From assembly GCF_025698945.1 (NCBI RefSeq), contig NZ_JAILWM010000001.1, positions 496,001 to 560,000 on the forward strand: 64,000 bases of DNA, given 5' to 3'. Positions 27,171 through 37,135 of this stretch are shown here, piece by piece. The notes beneath the pieces were generated by a model. That model searched no databases, was not told the origin of the DNA, and saw nothing but the letters and a program-made list of their open reading frames with translations. Each line of letters begins with the position of its first letter. The stretch's first letter is position 1. Origin of the DNA: Nitrosopumilus sp. Lineage in GTDB: Archaea > Thermoproteota > Nitrososphaeria > Nitrososphaerales > Nitrosopumilaceae. The position numbers and the translations under genes are program-made.

Positions 27171-27203
27171 GATTCTATATAACGATCAAATAGGATATAA
27201 AGG

Positions 27204-27220
27204 TACCGTACTATACCGTA
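27204..27220. promoter_or_regulatory. Tandem TACCGTA repeat between divergent promoters
   Basis: TACCGTA occurs at 27204-27210 and 27214-27220, a 10-bp period, one helical turn. The pair sits immediately upstream of the minus-strand TATA box at 27193-27200 and about 70 bp upstream of the trp TATA box. A candidate operator. Confidence 0.4.
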
Positions 27221-27286
27221 ACCTTATTGAGCCTAGAAAATCAATTAATCCAAACAAATTATGTGATAGGCAGTCCTACTCATCAA

Positions 27287-27295
27287 TTTAAATAA
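27287..27295 (+). promoter_or_regulatory. TATA-like box of the trp operon
   Basis: TTTAAATAA is centred about 30 nt before the trpE GTG, so the operon mRNA would have little or no leader. No attenuator-like structure fits in so short a leader. Confidence 0.45.
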
Positions 27296-27320
27296 TAAAC
27301 CACCAAAATTTTGTCTATGG

Positions 27321-28670
27321 GTGGACACCTTTGGAAAAATTCAAGCAAAAGTAATACCCCTAGATTTATCTGAAAACCAATTTCAAATTTATAATAAAAT
27401 TTCAAGAAATTATTCTCACTCATTTCTCTTTGAATCACTAAATGGTCCTGAAGTACTAGCAGAAACATCGGTGATGGGATTTGACCCTAAAATAATTCTA
27501 AAAGGATATTCAAATAAAGTTGAGATCATAGAAAATAATCAAACTAAAACAATTGACACATCAGATCCATTTTCAGAATTAAAAAAACTACTCAGTAAAT
27601 CAAATGACACATCATATAGATATCTTGGAGGAGCAGTAGGAGTAGTAAATTATGATGCAATAAGAATAGTAGAAAAAATTCCAGATACTCATAATGCACC
27701 TCAACAGTTGATGGAATTTGGAATTTATGATGATGGAATTTTATTTGATAATGTTCACAAAAAACTATTTTATTTTTATAATGAAAAAAATAGATTTGAT
27801 GATCTTCAAATGGGGAAAGGGGGTTTTGGGAAATTTAGTGCTAGTGATGTAAAACCAAACATGGATGAGTCAAAATATTCAGAGATTGTAAACAAAGCTA
27901 AAAAATACATACATGATGGAGATATTTTTCAAGTAGTATTGTCACGAAAGTTTTCATTTGACATTAATGGAGATAATCTTGCATTATACAAAACACTACG
28001 ACATCTTAATCCGTCACCTTACATGTACCATTTAAAACAAGGAGAAAAGACAATTATTGGAGCATCACCAGAAATGTTGGTTCGAATTACAGATAACAAA
28101 GTTGAAACATTTCCAATTGCAGGAACAAGAAAAATTACAGATGATGAGGATAAAAATAACAGACTAGCTGAAGAGTTAATTCAGGATGAAAAGGAGTTAG
28201 CAGAGCATACAATGTTAGTGGATTTAGGTAGAAATGATATTGGTAGAGTTTGTAAATATGGAACTGTTCATCCAGAATCATTAATGGAAATTAAGAGATT
28301 CAGTCATGTTCAGCACATTGTAAGCCACATTTCAGGCACTCTAGATCCTAAAAACGACATGTTTGATGCGTTTAAAGCAGTTTTTCCTGCAGGAACTGTC
28401 TCAGGGGCACCAAAAGTCAGAGCCATGGAAATAATTGACGAGTTAGAAACTGAAGCTAGAGGACCATATGCAGGGGCCGTAGGATATTTTTCATATAATG
28501 GATGTTGTGATTTTGCTATTGCCATTAGAAGTATTTTCATTGAAAAGAATAAGGGATTTGTACAATCAGGTGCTGGAATTGTTTCAGACTCTATTGACAA
28601 AAATGAGTTTAAGGAAACAGAACACAAAGCAGAAGCAATGCTTCAAGCATTAAAGGAGGCATCAAATTGA
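27321..28670 (+). CDS. trpE: Anthranilate synthase component I
   Basis: 449 aa. Chorismate-binding family: catalytic LVDLGRNDIGRV, PAGTVSGAPKVRAMEII and a C-terminal QSGAGIVSDS. It makes anthranilate from chorismate with ammonia delivered by TrpG. The start is GTG in a region with an ATG close by, so it could shift by a codon or so. First gene of a tightly packed operon; 4-bp overlap with trpG. Confidence 0.95.
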   Translation: MDTFGKIQAKVIPLDLSENQFQIYNKISRNYSHSFLFESLNGPEVLAETSVMGFDPKIILKGYSNKVEIIENNQTKTIDTSDPFSELKKLLSKSNDTSYRYLGGAVGVVNYDAIRIVEKIPDTHNAPQQLMEFGIYDDGILFDNVHKKLFYFYNEKNRFDDLQMGKGGFGKFSASDVKPNMDESKYSEIVNKAKKYIHDGDIFQVVLSRKFSFDINGDNLALYKTLRHLNPSPYMYHLKQGEKTIIGASPEMLVRITDNKVETFPIAGTRKITDDEDKNNRLAEELIQDEKELAEHTMLVDLGRNDIGRVCKYGTVHPESLMEIKRFSHVQHIVSHISGTLDPKNDMFDAFKAVFPAGTVSGAPKVRAMEIIDELETEARGPYAGAVGYFSYNGCCDFAIAIRSIFIEKNKGFVQSGAGIVSDSIDKNEFKETEHKAEAMLQALKEASN

Positions 28671-29260
28671 AATTTCTTGTAATTGACAATTATGATTCGT
28701 TTGTGTATAACATTGCACAATATTTAGGAGAATTGGGAGTTGATTGTGATGTTATAAGAAATAACAAAATCACATTAGAGAAGATTATTGGAAAAAAATA
28801 CGATGCAATAATTATTTCACCAGGACCAGGTACGCCTGAAGATAAAAAATACTTTGGAATATGCTCAGATGTAATCAAAGAATTAGGGCCAAATACACCA
28901 ATACTTGGAGTGTGTCTAGGACATCAAGGAATTATTAATGCATTTGGGGGCAAAGTTACTAATGCAGGTTGTGTAAGACATGGCAAAACTAGTTCAGTAG
29001 TACATACCAATTCAGAATTATTCAAAGATGTAAAAAATCCATTTAGAGCAACAAGATACCACAGTCTAGTTGGGGATAAAACAATAATCCCAGATATTCT
29101 TGAAATAACAGCTACTGCATCAGATGATGGGGAGATCATGGGAATTAGACATAAAGAGTATCTCATCGAGGGTGTTCAATTTCATCCAGAATCAATAATG
29201 ACAGAAGACGGTAAAAAAATTCTGGAAAATTTTATAAAACAAGTAAAGGAGAAAAAATGA
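28667..29260 (+). CDS. trpG: Anthranilate synthase component II (glutamine amidotransferase)
   Basis: 197 aa, TTG start. Class I amidotransferase with nucleophile Cys in GVCLGHQGI and the His/Glu pair in GVQFHPESI. It supplies ammonia to TrpE. Overlaps both neighbours by 4 bp. Confidence 0.95.
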   Translation: MKFLVIDNYDSFVYNIAQYLGELGVDCDVIRNNKITLEKIIGKKYDAIIISPGPGTPEDKKYFGICSDVIKELGPNTPILGVCLGHQGIINAFGGKVTNAGCVRHGKTSSVVHTNSELFKDVKNPFRATRYHSLVGDKTIIPDILEITATASDDGEIMGIRHKEYLIEGVQFHPESIMTEDGKKILENFIKQVKEKK

Positions 29261-30303
29261 TTTCAAATATTATTGAAAAATTGAAACAAAAAACAGATCT
29301 GTCCTATGATGAGACGAATCAGATAATGACAGACATTCTATCTGGAAAAACCACAGATTCAGAAAATGTGGATTTTCTATCAAATCTTGCATCAAAAGGA
29401 GAGACAGATGATGAACTTTTAGCCATGCTAGATAAAATGCAGGAATTTTCACTAAAAATTGAGCCTAAAAATGAAGGAACAGTAATTGATATGTGTGGAA
29501 CAGGAGGAGATAAACTCCAAACTTTCAACATATCCACTACAGCATCATTTGTAGTAGCAGCAGCTGGTGGAATAGTGGCAAAACATGGAAACCGATCAAG
29601 TTCGGGAGTATCAGGCAGTGCAGATATTTTTGAATATTTTGGATATGACTTGAATTTAGAACCTTTAGAAATTTCAGAGATTTTACAAAGACACAACATC
29701 TGTTTTATGTTTGCCCAAAAATTTCATCCTGCAATGAGATTTGTGTCATCGGCTAGAAAACAAATTGGGAAAAGAACAGCATTTAATCTTCTTGGACCAC
29801 TTTCAAATCCTGCAAATGTTAAGAATCAACTAGTAGGTGTATTTTCAATTGAATATCTAGATAGACTTCCACTACTTCTCAAAAGAAAAGGAGCTGAAAA
29901 CATAATGACTGTTCGTTCAGATGACGGAATGGATGAATTTTCTACTAGTGCAACAAACAGAGTGTGTATTTTAAGAAATGAAAAAACATTAATGAATACA
30001 ATTGATCCTGAAGTATTAGGATTACATAAATCAAATCTATCTGATATTCAAATAAAAACTAAAGACGATGCTATCAAATCATTTGTGTCCGTATTAAATA
30101 ACACATCAAATCAGGCAATGACAGAAACAACTGCACTTAATGCAGCAGGAGGATTGATTGTATCAAATATTTGTAAGAATTTTGAAGAGGCAATTGAATT
30201 AGCTCTAAAAACAATAAAAGATGGAAAGGCAATGTCATTATTAGAAAGATTTGTCAAGGATACAGGAAATTTTTCTAAGTTAAAGGAGATAAAAGATGGC
30301 TGA
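29257..30303 (+). CDS. trpD: Anthranilate phosphoribosyltransferase
   Basis: 348 aa. PRPP-binding CGTGGDKLQTFNIST and the KHGNRSSSGVSGSAD loop are typical of TrpD. A FNLLGPLSNPA motif follows. It joins anthranilate to PRPP. Overlaps trpC by 8 bp. Confidence 0.96.
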   Translation: MISNIIEKLKQKTDLSYDETNQIMTDILSGKTTDSENVDFLSNLASKGETDDELLAMLDKMQEFSLKIEPKNEGTVIDMCGTGGDKLQTFNISTTASFVVAAAGGIVAKHGNRSSSGVSGSADIFEYFGYDLNLEPLEISEILQRHNICFMFAQKFHPAMRFVSSARKQIGKRTAFNLLGPLSNPANVKNQLVGVFSIEYLDRLPLLLKRKGAENIMTVRSDDGMDEFSTSATNRVCILRNEKTLMNTIDPEVLGLHKSNLSDIQIKTKDDAIKSFVSVLNNTSNQAMTETTALNAAGGLIVSNICKNFEEAIELALKTIKDGKAMSLLERFVKDTGNFSKLKEIKDG

Positions 30304-31072
30304 AAATATTCTACGAAAGTTAGTCAATAATTCTCAGATGGCAATTGATGATGGAGTGTATGATGTTGATTCAGATTTACAAAAATCAAACAAAGATTTT
30401 ATTCATATAATAAAGACAAACCCCCATGCTACCCTACTAACAGAAGTAAAGTTTGCCTCACCTTCTTTAGGAAAAATCAGAACACTGACTGATCCAGTTA
30501 GCATTGCAAACCAAATGATTTCTGGAGGCTCAAAAGCACTCTCAATTCTTACTCAGCCTCATCTCTTTAATGGATCTCCAGAATATTTCATGAAAGTCAG
30601 ACAAGCAGTAGATGTACCCCTTCTAATGAAAGACATCATGATAGATAAAATCCAAATTGATGCAGCAAAAAAGATAGGGGCGGATTTTATTTTGGTAATT
30701 CAATCTTTGTACGACAAAGGATTTCTCAATGAAATTGATGAATTCATAGATTACGGTCACAAACAAGGCTTACAGATTTTACTTGAAGTTCATACCAAAG
30801 AAGAATTTCAAAATGCATTAAAAACGAATGCAGATTTAATTGGAATAAATAATAGAAATTTGGATACTTTGGAGGTAGATCTCCAAACCACTGAGAATAT
30901 TTTGGTAGGAGAGAGAAAATCAAGGCTTGTTTTATCTGAGAGTGGCATAGAGACACCGGAAGATATTCAATATCTAAAAAAGTGCGGTGCTGATGCATTT
31001 CTAATAGGTTCAAGCATTATGAAAAGTGACAACATTGAAGAACAGGTAAGAAGATTGGTGAATGCATATTGA
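30296..31072 (+). CDS. trpC: Indole-3-glycerol phosphate synthase
   Basis: 258 aa TIM barrel. Catalytic-type [12 protein letters not shown] near the N-terminus, [19 protein letters not shown] and LSESGI with GSSIM at the end match TrpC. No TrpF domain is fused. 4-bp overlap with trpB. Confidence 0.95.
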   Translation: MAENILRKLVNNSQMAIDDGVYDVDSDLQKSNKDFIHIIKTNPHATLLTEVKFASPSLGKIRTLTDPVSIANQMISGGSKALSILTQPHLFNGSPEYFMKVRQAVDVPLLMKDIMIDKIQIDAAKKIGADFILVIQSLYDKGFLNEIDEFIDYGHKQGLQILLEVHTKEEFQNALKTNADLIGINNRNLDTLEVDLQTTENILVGERKSRLVLSESGIETPEDIQYLKKCGADAFLIGSSIMKSDNIEEQVRRLVNAY

Positions 31073-32259
31073 AATATCCAAAAAATGGTAAATTTGGTGA
31101 ATTTGGTGGAAAGTATATTCCAGAAACACTAGTTCCAGCAATAGAAGAATTAGAAGAAAATTATCTAAAATATAAAAACGATAAAAATTTCAAAAAAGAA
31201 TTAGATTATTATCTTAAAGTGTATGCAGGACGTCCAACTCCATTATACTATGCAAAAAATTTGTCTGAAAAATTAGGAGGGGCAAAAATCTATCTTAAAA
31301 GAGAAGATCTCTTGCACGGAGGAGCACACAAAATTAACAATACTTTAGGACAAGCAATTCTTGCAAAAAAAATGAATAAAAAAAGAATCATTGCAGAAAC
31401 AGGAGCAGGACAACATGGGGTTGCTACAGCTATGGCTTGTGCTGCGTTAGGAATGAAAGCAGAAGTATACATGGGATACAAAGATACGATAAGACAAAAA
31501 CTCAATGTATTTCGCATGAATCTGTTAGGTTCAAAAGTACACCCAGTAAAATCAGGCTCACAAACACTCAAGGATGCAATTAATGAAGCAATCAGAGACT
31601 GGATTACAAATGTAGAGACAACATATTATCTTCTAGGATCCGCAGTAGGACCACATCCATATCCTGTAATGGTTAGGGATTTTCAAAGTGTGATAGGAAA
31701 CGAGATAAAATTACAGATGAAAAAAATCAACAACAAAACACCTGATTCTGTCATTGCATGTGTTGGAGGAGGCTCCAATGCAATTGGAACCTTTTATCCA
31801 CTTGTAGATTCAAATGCAGAGATTATTGGAGTAGAAGCTGCAGGTCATGGATTAAAAACAAAGATGCACTCTGCTACATTATCAGCAGGAAGTAAAGGAG
31901 TTTTACATGGAATGATGACATATTTACTTCAAGACAAAGAGGGTCAAGTTACTGAAACACATAGTATTTCAGCAGGGCTTGATTATCCAGGTGTAGGTCC
32001 TGAACATTCTTACTATAAGGATACTAAACGAGTAAAATATCGTTCTGCAACAGATACAGAAGTAATTGATGCATTTTTGATGCTAACTAGAACAGAGGGA
32101 ATCATTCCAGCACTAGAATCAGCTCATGCAATTGCTGAAGCAATCAAGGTTGCTAGAAAAGGCAAGAAGTCAGAATCAATTGTAGTAACACTTTCTGGTA
32201 GAGGAGACAAAGATGTCGAAGAAGTGCAAAATTATTTGAATAAACATGTCAAAGATTAA
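31069..32259 (+). CDS. trpB: Tryptophan synthase beta subunit
   Basis: 396 aa, TTG start. TrpB1-type: [10 protein letters not shown] at the N-terminus, PLP lysine in [13 protein letters not shown], and the phosphate-binding [10 protein letters not shown]. It condenses indole with serine. 14-bp overlap with trpA. Confidence 0.97.
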   Translation: MKYPKNGKFGEFGGKYIPETLVPAIEELEENYLKYKNDKNFKKELDYYLKVYAGRPTPLYYAKNLSEKLGGAKIYLKREDLLHGGAHKINNTLGQAILAKKMNKKRIIAETGAGQHGVATAMACAALGMKAEVYMGYKDTIRQKLNVFRMNLLGSKVHPVKSGSQTLKDAINEAIRDWITNVETTYYLLGSAVGPHPYPVMVRDFQSVIGNEIKLQMKKINNKTPDSVIACVGGGSNAIGTFYPLVDSNAEIIGVEAAGHGLKTKMHSATLSAGSKGVLHGMMTYLLQDKEGQVTETHSISAGLDYPGVGPEHSYYKDTKRVKYRSATDTEVIDAFLMLTRTEGIIPALESAHAIAEAIKVARKGKKSESIVVTLSGRGDKDVEEVQNYLNKHVKD

Positions 32260-33049
32260 AGAGAAATTTGCAGAAGTTGCTGCAAAAAATCAAAAAGCAT
32301 TGATTGCATACATAATGGTAGGATATCCAAATGACAGTGTTACTTTATCAGCAGTAAGAGGTTTGGTAAAGGGCGGAGTAGATATTATTGAATTAGGATT
32401 TCCATTTTCAGACCCATTAGCAGATGGACCCACAATTCAAAATGCAAGCACCATATCGTTGAGTAAAGGAACAAAGATTAACAAATTTTTCAACATAGTT
32501 AAAAAAATCAGAAAAGAAACAGATATTCCATTAGTGTTGATGACATACACAAATATTTTGTATCATAGAGGGTATTCAAAATTCATCGCAGATGCCAAAA
32601 AAGCAGGAATTGACGGATTTATTCTACCAGATATGTCAATAGAAGAGTCAAAAGAATATTTACAAGCTGCAAAAAATAAAGCAGATACAATATTTTTAAT
32701 TTCACCCAACACAAGTAAAAATAGAATTCAAAGAATTGCTAAAGCATCCACTGGGTTTTTGTATCTAGTATCAGTATTTGGAACAACTGGAATCAAGGCA
32801 GGAATAAAACAATACTCATTAAACGCCATTAAAGAAGTAAAAAAATTAACGAAGGAAAAAATACCAGTAGGGATAGGCTTTGGTATTTCAACTCCAGAAG
32901 ATGTAAAAACATACATCAAAGCAGGAGCAGATGCAGTAATAGTAGGTAGTGCATTTCTAAAAATAATTGAAAAGACAGAACCTAACAGATTAGAAGCAAA
33001 GATTACGGCATTTACAAGAAGTCTCAAAAAAGAAACAATTCTAAAATAA
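32246..33049 (+). CDS. trpA: Tryptophan synthase alpha subunit
   Basis: 267 aa TIM barrel. Catalytic Glu in [17 protein letters not shown] and the [11 protein letters not shown] and [10 protein letters not shown] blocks identify TrpA. Last gene of the operon; structured element G follows 15 bp after the stop. Confidence 0.97.
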   Translation: MSKIKEKFAEVAAKNQKALIAYIMVGYPNDSVTLSAVRGLVKGGVDIIELGFPFSDPLADGPTIQNASTISLSKGTKINKFFNIVKKIRKETDIPLVLMTYTNILYHRGYSKFIADAKKAGIDGFILPDMSIEESKEYLQAAKNKADTIFLISPNTSKNRIQRIAKASTGFLYLVSVFGTTGIKAGIKQYSLNAIKEVKKLTKEKIPVGIGFGISTPEDVKTYIKAGADAVIVGSAFLKIIEKTEPNRLEAKITAFTRSLKKETILK

Positions 33050-33064
33050 GAACCGTCTTAGAGA

Positions 33065-33121
33065 GGTGGTCAAGTTTTCAGACTTGGATAGAGGGGAAAC
33101 TCGATTTCAGTTATGACCACC
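33065..33121 (+). ncRNA. Three-way-junction element G after trpA
   Basis: GGTGGTCA (33065-33072) pairs perfectly with TGACCACC (33114-33121). Inside are two small hairpins: CAAGT/ACTTG (33071-33086, sharing two bases with the outer stem) and GAG/CTC (33091-33102). No T-run follows, so a simple intrinsic terminator is unlikely. It could be a processed 3' end or a small RNA. Confidence 0.45.
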
Positions 33122-33238
33122 AGACTAGATGTTCTCACAATACAACACCTTAACCAAAATAAAAAAATCTCGGATAAAATACTAAAAAAATGTCCAACTA
33201 ATCTAAAATTTTTTCACAGGTTTAAAGATCGTTGGTTT

Positions 33239-34069
33239 TTAATTTAAAGTGATTTTTGAGCGAGTAAAAAATAATGTTGTAATCAATCCCACAGTTAAAA
33301 TTCCCATTGCCAAAAATCCAAATTCAGGAATAACATGAGTTCCCATAATTTTAATTTCTTTTGAATGTTGAGATATTGGAATGATTAGTTTTGTTCCAGT
33401 AGATGTAATTTCAGTTTCAAAATCAGTCATCAAGCCATCAACCCATACAGATGTAGGATTATCAATTAGTTTTGGAGGTAAAATCAAGGTGATTTGTTCA
33501 TTTTCTGTTTCACCAGATATTTTAAATGTCAAAGTTTTATCGTGAGAATTAATCACAACAGCATTTTGAAGATTGGCATCTAAGACATATTTTACTGTAA
33601 ATCCTAAACCATCGTCACTTAATCCAGAACCAATATTATGTATTGATTTGACACTCCCAGGATTCTTTACTACATGAACAACACCATTCATCCATGGGTG
33701 AATACTACAGAAATAGTAAAAATTTCCAATTTCAAAAAACTGTCTACTGTAAGAATCTCCTGCATTAATAAAGCCACTATCAAACTTTCCATCCACTTCA
33801 CCAGATTGGGTAACAGATGTAATTGTGTGAAATGCAGTATCTGCATTTTCCCATAATACTGTATCATCAGGATATACAGTTATCTCCCCCGTTGTAATTC
33901 CGGTAGTTTTTTCAGACCAAAAATAGGGGGCATCAGGATCTGACGCTCCAGAAGGCATAATGATGGTATGAATGTTTTCTGCAAAAACAAACGAGATAGA
34001 ACTAATAATCAAAATTGCTAAAAGCGGTAAAACAAAAAACCCTGAACCCATAAGAGGATAAAACAACAT
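33239..34069 (-). CDS. Secreted cupredoxin with PEFG-CTERM anchor
   Basis: 276 aa. Signal segment at residues 10-30. A plastocyanin-like domain follows with type 1 copper ligands His81, Cys121, His124 and Met127 (CSIHPWM). After a second beta domain the protein ends IPEFGFLAMG, a hydrophobic helix and a basic tail: a PEFG-CTERM surface-sorting signal. Small blue copper proteins are abundant in ammonia-oxidising archaea and may carry electrons; the partner is unknown. Confidence 0.85.
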   Translation of the reverse strand: MLFYPLMGSGFFVLPLLAILIISSISFVFAENIHTIIMPSGASDPDAPYFWSEKTTGITTGEITVYPDDTVLWENADTAFHTITSVTQSGEVDGKFDSGFINAGDSYSRQFFEIGNFYYFCSIHPWMNGVVHVVKNPGSVKSIHNIGSGLSDDGLGFTVKYVLDANLQNAVVINSHDKTLTFKISGETENEQITLILPPKLIDNPTSVWVDGLMTDFETEITSTGTKLIIPISQHSKEIKIMGTHVIPEFGFLAMGILTVGLITTLFFTRSKITLN

Positions 34070-34131
34070 CTTCTATTTCAATCAATTATGATCGACAAAA
34101 CATACAAAAACCAGATACTCGTTTCATAAAT

Positions 34132-35736
34132 GTGCAGACGAAGTTCATTTTTGTCACAGGTGGTGTGATGTCTGGCCTTGGAAAAGGGGTTACAACATCA
34201 TCAATTGCAAAACTACTCCAACTAGCTGATCAAAAAGTCTCATGCATAAAGATTGACCCATATCTAAACTATGATGCAGGAACAATGAATCCAGTTGCAC
34301 ATGGAGAAGTCTTTGTTACTGAAGACGGAGGCGAGTGTGATATGGATATTGGAAATTATGAGAGATTTCTAAACCAAAATATTCCCAAGTCACATAATAT
34401 TACAACTGCACAAGTTTATTCATCCGTTATCGAAGCTGAAAGAAAAGGGGAGTATTTAGGAGCGTGTGTACAAATCATCCCACATGTTACTGATGAGATT
34501 AAAAATAGAATCAAAAAAATTGCAGAAGATGAAAAATTAGATTTTCTAATAGTAGAGTGTGGAGGAACGGTGGGAGATATTGAATCACTGCCTTTCTTAG
34601 AGGCACTAAGACAGATGAGAGTAGAAGAAGGCCCACAAGAAGTAATTTTTGTTCACGTAACACTTGCACCATCTTTAGATGTAGTGGGAGAGCAAAAGAC
34701 TAAACCTACCCAGCACAGTGTTCAGGAACTTAGAAGAATTGGTATTCAGCCAGACTTTTTAGCAGTTAGATGCTCATTACCATTAGAAGAAAAAACAAAG
34801 AAGAAAATTGCAATGTTTACAAATGTCACTACAAAAGATGTTTTGTCATGTCATGATGCAAAATCAATTTTTGAAGTACCACAAATTCTGTATGATCAAG
34901 GAATTATGGATTCAATTTTTACTAAATTTGGTAAAGTGGGGATGGTTAATGCATCAGCTAATTGGGATAAATGGAATAAAATTGCAAGCAACATGGTTAA
35001 CCATGAAGACCAAAAAGTAAGAATTGCAATGGTTGGAAAATATGTTACACTTGCTGACAGTTATGTTAGTGTGAATCATGCGCTAAAACATGCAGGAGCA
35101 CAATTGGGAAAATCAATCGATATTGATTGGATAGATTCAGAATCAATAACAGATTATAATATTTTATCAAATTACGACGGAATACTTGTACCAGGAGGAT
35201 TTGGAACAAGGGGTTCTGAAGGCATTATTCAAACTGCAAACTATGCTCGCGAGAAAAACATACCATATTTAGGAATATGTTTTGGATTTCAACTTGCAGC
35301 GATTGCTTTTGCAAGAAATGTTTTGAAACTAGATGATGCCAATTCAACTGAAATTAAACCAGATTCAAAAAATCCAATTGTAGACTTGCTTCCAGAACAA
35401 AAAGATATCTCGGATATGGGAGGCTCACTTCGATTAGGAGCAAATGAGATAAAGATCAAAGAAAACTCCAATGCCAGAAAAATCTACAATAGAGACACAA
35501 TTAGCAAAAGACATAGGCACAGATATGAAATCAATACACAATACATTCCAGAATTTGAGAAAAATGGATTGATTTTCTCAGCATATAGTGATGATAAAAA
35601 AAGAATGGAAATACTTGAGATTCCAAATCACAAATTCTATCTAGGAGTACAATTCCATCCAGAATTTAATAGTAGACCAGGTTTTCCTGAAGAATCATTT
35701 GTCTCATTTATCAAAGCTTCATCTGAGAAAAACTAA
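34132..35736 (+). CDS. pyrG: CTP synthase
   Basis: 534 aa, GTG start. The N-terminal amidoligase begins FVTGGVMSGLGKGVTTSS; the C-terminal class I amidotransferase has nucleophile Cys in LGICFGFQLA and GVQFHPEFNSRP. It aminates UTP to CTP. It diverges from the cupredoxin gene. Confidence 0.97.
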   Translation: MQTKFIFVTGGVMSGLGKGVTTSSIAKLLQLADQKVSCIKIDPYLNYDAGTMNPVAHGEVFVTEDGGECDMDIGNYERFLNQNIPKSHNITTAQVYSSVIEAERKGEYLGACVQIIPHVTDEIKNRIKKIAEDEKLDFLIVECGGTVGDIESLPFLEALRQMRVEEGPQEVIFVHVTLAPSLDVVGEQKTKPTQHSVQELRRIGIQPDFLAVRCSLPLEEKTKKKIAMFTNVTTKDVLSCHDAKSIFEVPQILYDQGIMDSIFTKFGKVGMVNASANWDKWNKIASNMVNHEDQKVRIAMVGKYVTLADSYVSVNHALKHAGAQLGKSIDIDWIDSESITDYNILSNYDGILVPGGFGTRGSEGIIQTANYAREKNIPYLGICFGFQLAAIAFARNVLKLDDANSTEIKPDSKNPIVDLLPEQKDISDMGGSLRLGANEIKIKENSNARKIYNRDTISKRHRHRYEINTQYIPEFEKNGLIFSAYSDDKKRMEILEIPNHKFYLGVQFHPEFNSRPGFPEESFVSFIKASSEKN

Positions 35737-35934
35737 CATGGGATTAAATCGATTTTAAGACCATATGGAGTAAAAATTTCAACATCAGAAATATGATCCT
35801 TAAAGTTCAAATATTATCATAGTCTATTTGATGGATAAATCCAGCCTCCAAAAATATGACTATGGGCAACGTATTTCTATTTTCCATATGTTGGAAATTG
35901 AAGAAATCTTATCTATTTATTAAAATCACAAATA

Positions 35935-36096
35935 ATGATAACAGTGGAACAGTGTAAACTTTGTCAAAAGTCATTTAAAATTGGAGTTAAGGGATTTTGT
36001 TCCATGGAGTGTTATAAAAAAAATATTAAACAACGAATTGAAGATGCAACATTTAATGATCCTTCACACACAAAATCTTTTTCAAAAGATGAATGA
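35935..36096 (+). CDS. Small treble-clef zinc protein (53 aa)
   Basis: 53 aa. CKLCQKSF, then FCSMECYKKN: a CxxC...CxxxC layout as in TRASH/MYM-like zinc fingers. The polar tail is rich in Lys, Ser and Asp. Its stop abuts the stop of the convergent NAD kinase gene. Confidence 0.55.
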   Translation: MITVEQCKLCQKSFKIGVKGFCSMECYKKNIKQRIEDATFNDPSHTKSFSKDE

Positions 36097-37095
36097 TTAT
36101 TCTATTTTTGATATTTCATAAATTTTTTGTCTTGCATCTCTAATAGAGACTTTCTTTTTGACATAGCCTTTTTTTAATAAATGACTCAAGGCAAGGCGAA
36201 CAGTTCTATCTGGCAACAGGGTCTTATTTGATAGATCCTTTTGGGTCAATGCACCCTCATACTCTAACGTTTTTAGGAGTAATTTTGAGCTTGGAGGCAT
36301 ACTAAGCAACTCCTCAGCTAAATGTACTTTTTTTGCTAGTGCAGAAATTGCAGTAGAGTCTTTTTTGAGACGAATGATTTTAGCATGAGGGAAAAACTGA
36401 TTGCATTCCACAGTTTTGTTGACTTTGTATCTATCTAAACCATCTAAAACTACTTCACAGTGCAGTCTAGCTGAAATATCATCAATTTCAATCGAACTTT
36501 CATTTGAGACTATAATTGGTCTTCTTGTAACATCAAGAGAGTTAACTGAAATTATCTCAAATACAGCAGCATCTTGAAACAAGACAGGGCCACCAGCTGA
36601 CATTGAATATGCTGATGAGCCGATTGGAGTAGATACAATGATCCCATCACTGTTATCATGCCATACTTCTTCACCATTGACTCTAAGTGTATGTTCCATG
36701 AGCATTGCACTTTTTGAAGAAAAAACTGCTACATCATTTAAAACAGGATAAACATTCTTTCCATCAATTTTCACTCCAAGACGCGGTACTTCTTCAACAG
36801 TAAAGTTTTGTTTTTTTAGAATGTTAACATAAGATGAAAATTCTCTTAATTCAATTTGAGCAAGAAACCCACTTGCTTCACCCTCATTGATTCCAAGTAC
36901 AGGAGATGTAGAATCAAAGGTCCTATGAAAATAATTTCTGACTCCTTTATCACCACCTAAAACAATAATACAATCACATAGCCTACTCCTTGATTTTGTA
37001 ATAGAAAATGACTTTATCCCAGAATCATCAAGTATTTTCTTTATTGTCTTTGCTGCAGTCTCTGCTGAACCAGAACCATAAATTCCTATTTGCAC
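36097..37095 (-). CDS. nadK: NAD kinase fused to a C-terminal winged helix
   Basis: 332 aa. Residues 1-255 are an NAD kinase: GGDKGVRNYF, GINEGEASGFLA and DGIIVSTPIGSSAYSMSAGGP, matching GGDG, NxG and DGxxxSTPTGSTAY. Note GGDK instead of the usual GGDG. Residues about 262-332 form an HTH (ALTQKDLSNKTLLPDRTVRLAL) and wing. The fusion suggests DNA binding or autoregulation linked to NADP(H) level, an inference. It may be co-transcribed with the PfkB kinase 40 bp upstream. Confidence 0.88.
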   Translation of the reverse strand: MQIGIYGSGSAETAAKTIKKILDDSGIKSFSITKSRSRLCDCIIVLGGDKGVRNYFHRTFDSTSPVLGINEGEASGFLAQIELREFSSYVNILKKQNFTVEEVPRLGVKIDGKNVYPVLNDVAVFSSKSAMLMEHTLRVNGEEVWHDNSDGIIVSTPIGSSAYSMSAGGPVLFQDAAVFEIISVNSLDVTRRPIIVSNESSIEIDDISARLHCEVVLDGLDRYKVNKTVECNQFFPHAKIIRLKKDSTAISALAKKVHLAEELLSMPPSSKLLLKTLEYEGALTQKDLSNKTLLPDRTVRLALSHLLKKGYVKKKVSIRDARQKIYEISKIE

Positions 37096-37135
37096 AAAAG
37101 TTACAAACTAATCAGTACAATAAAAGAATAATGTG

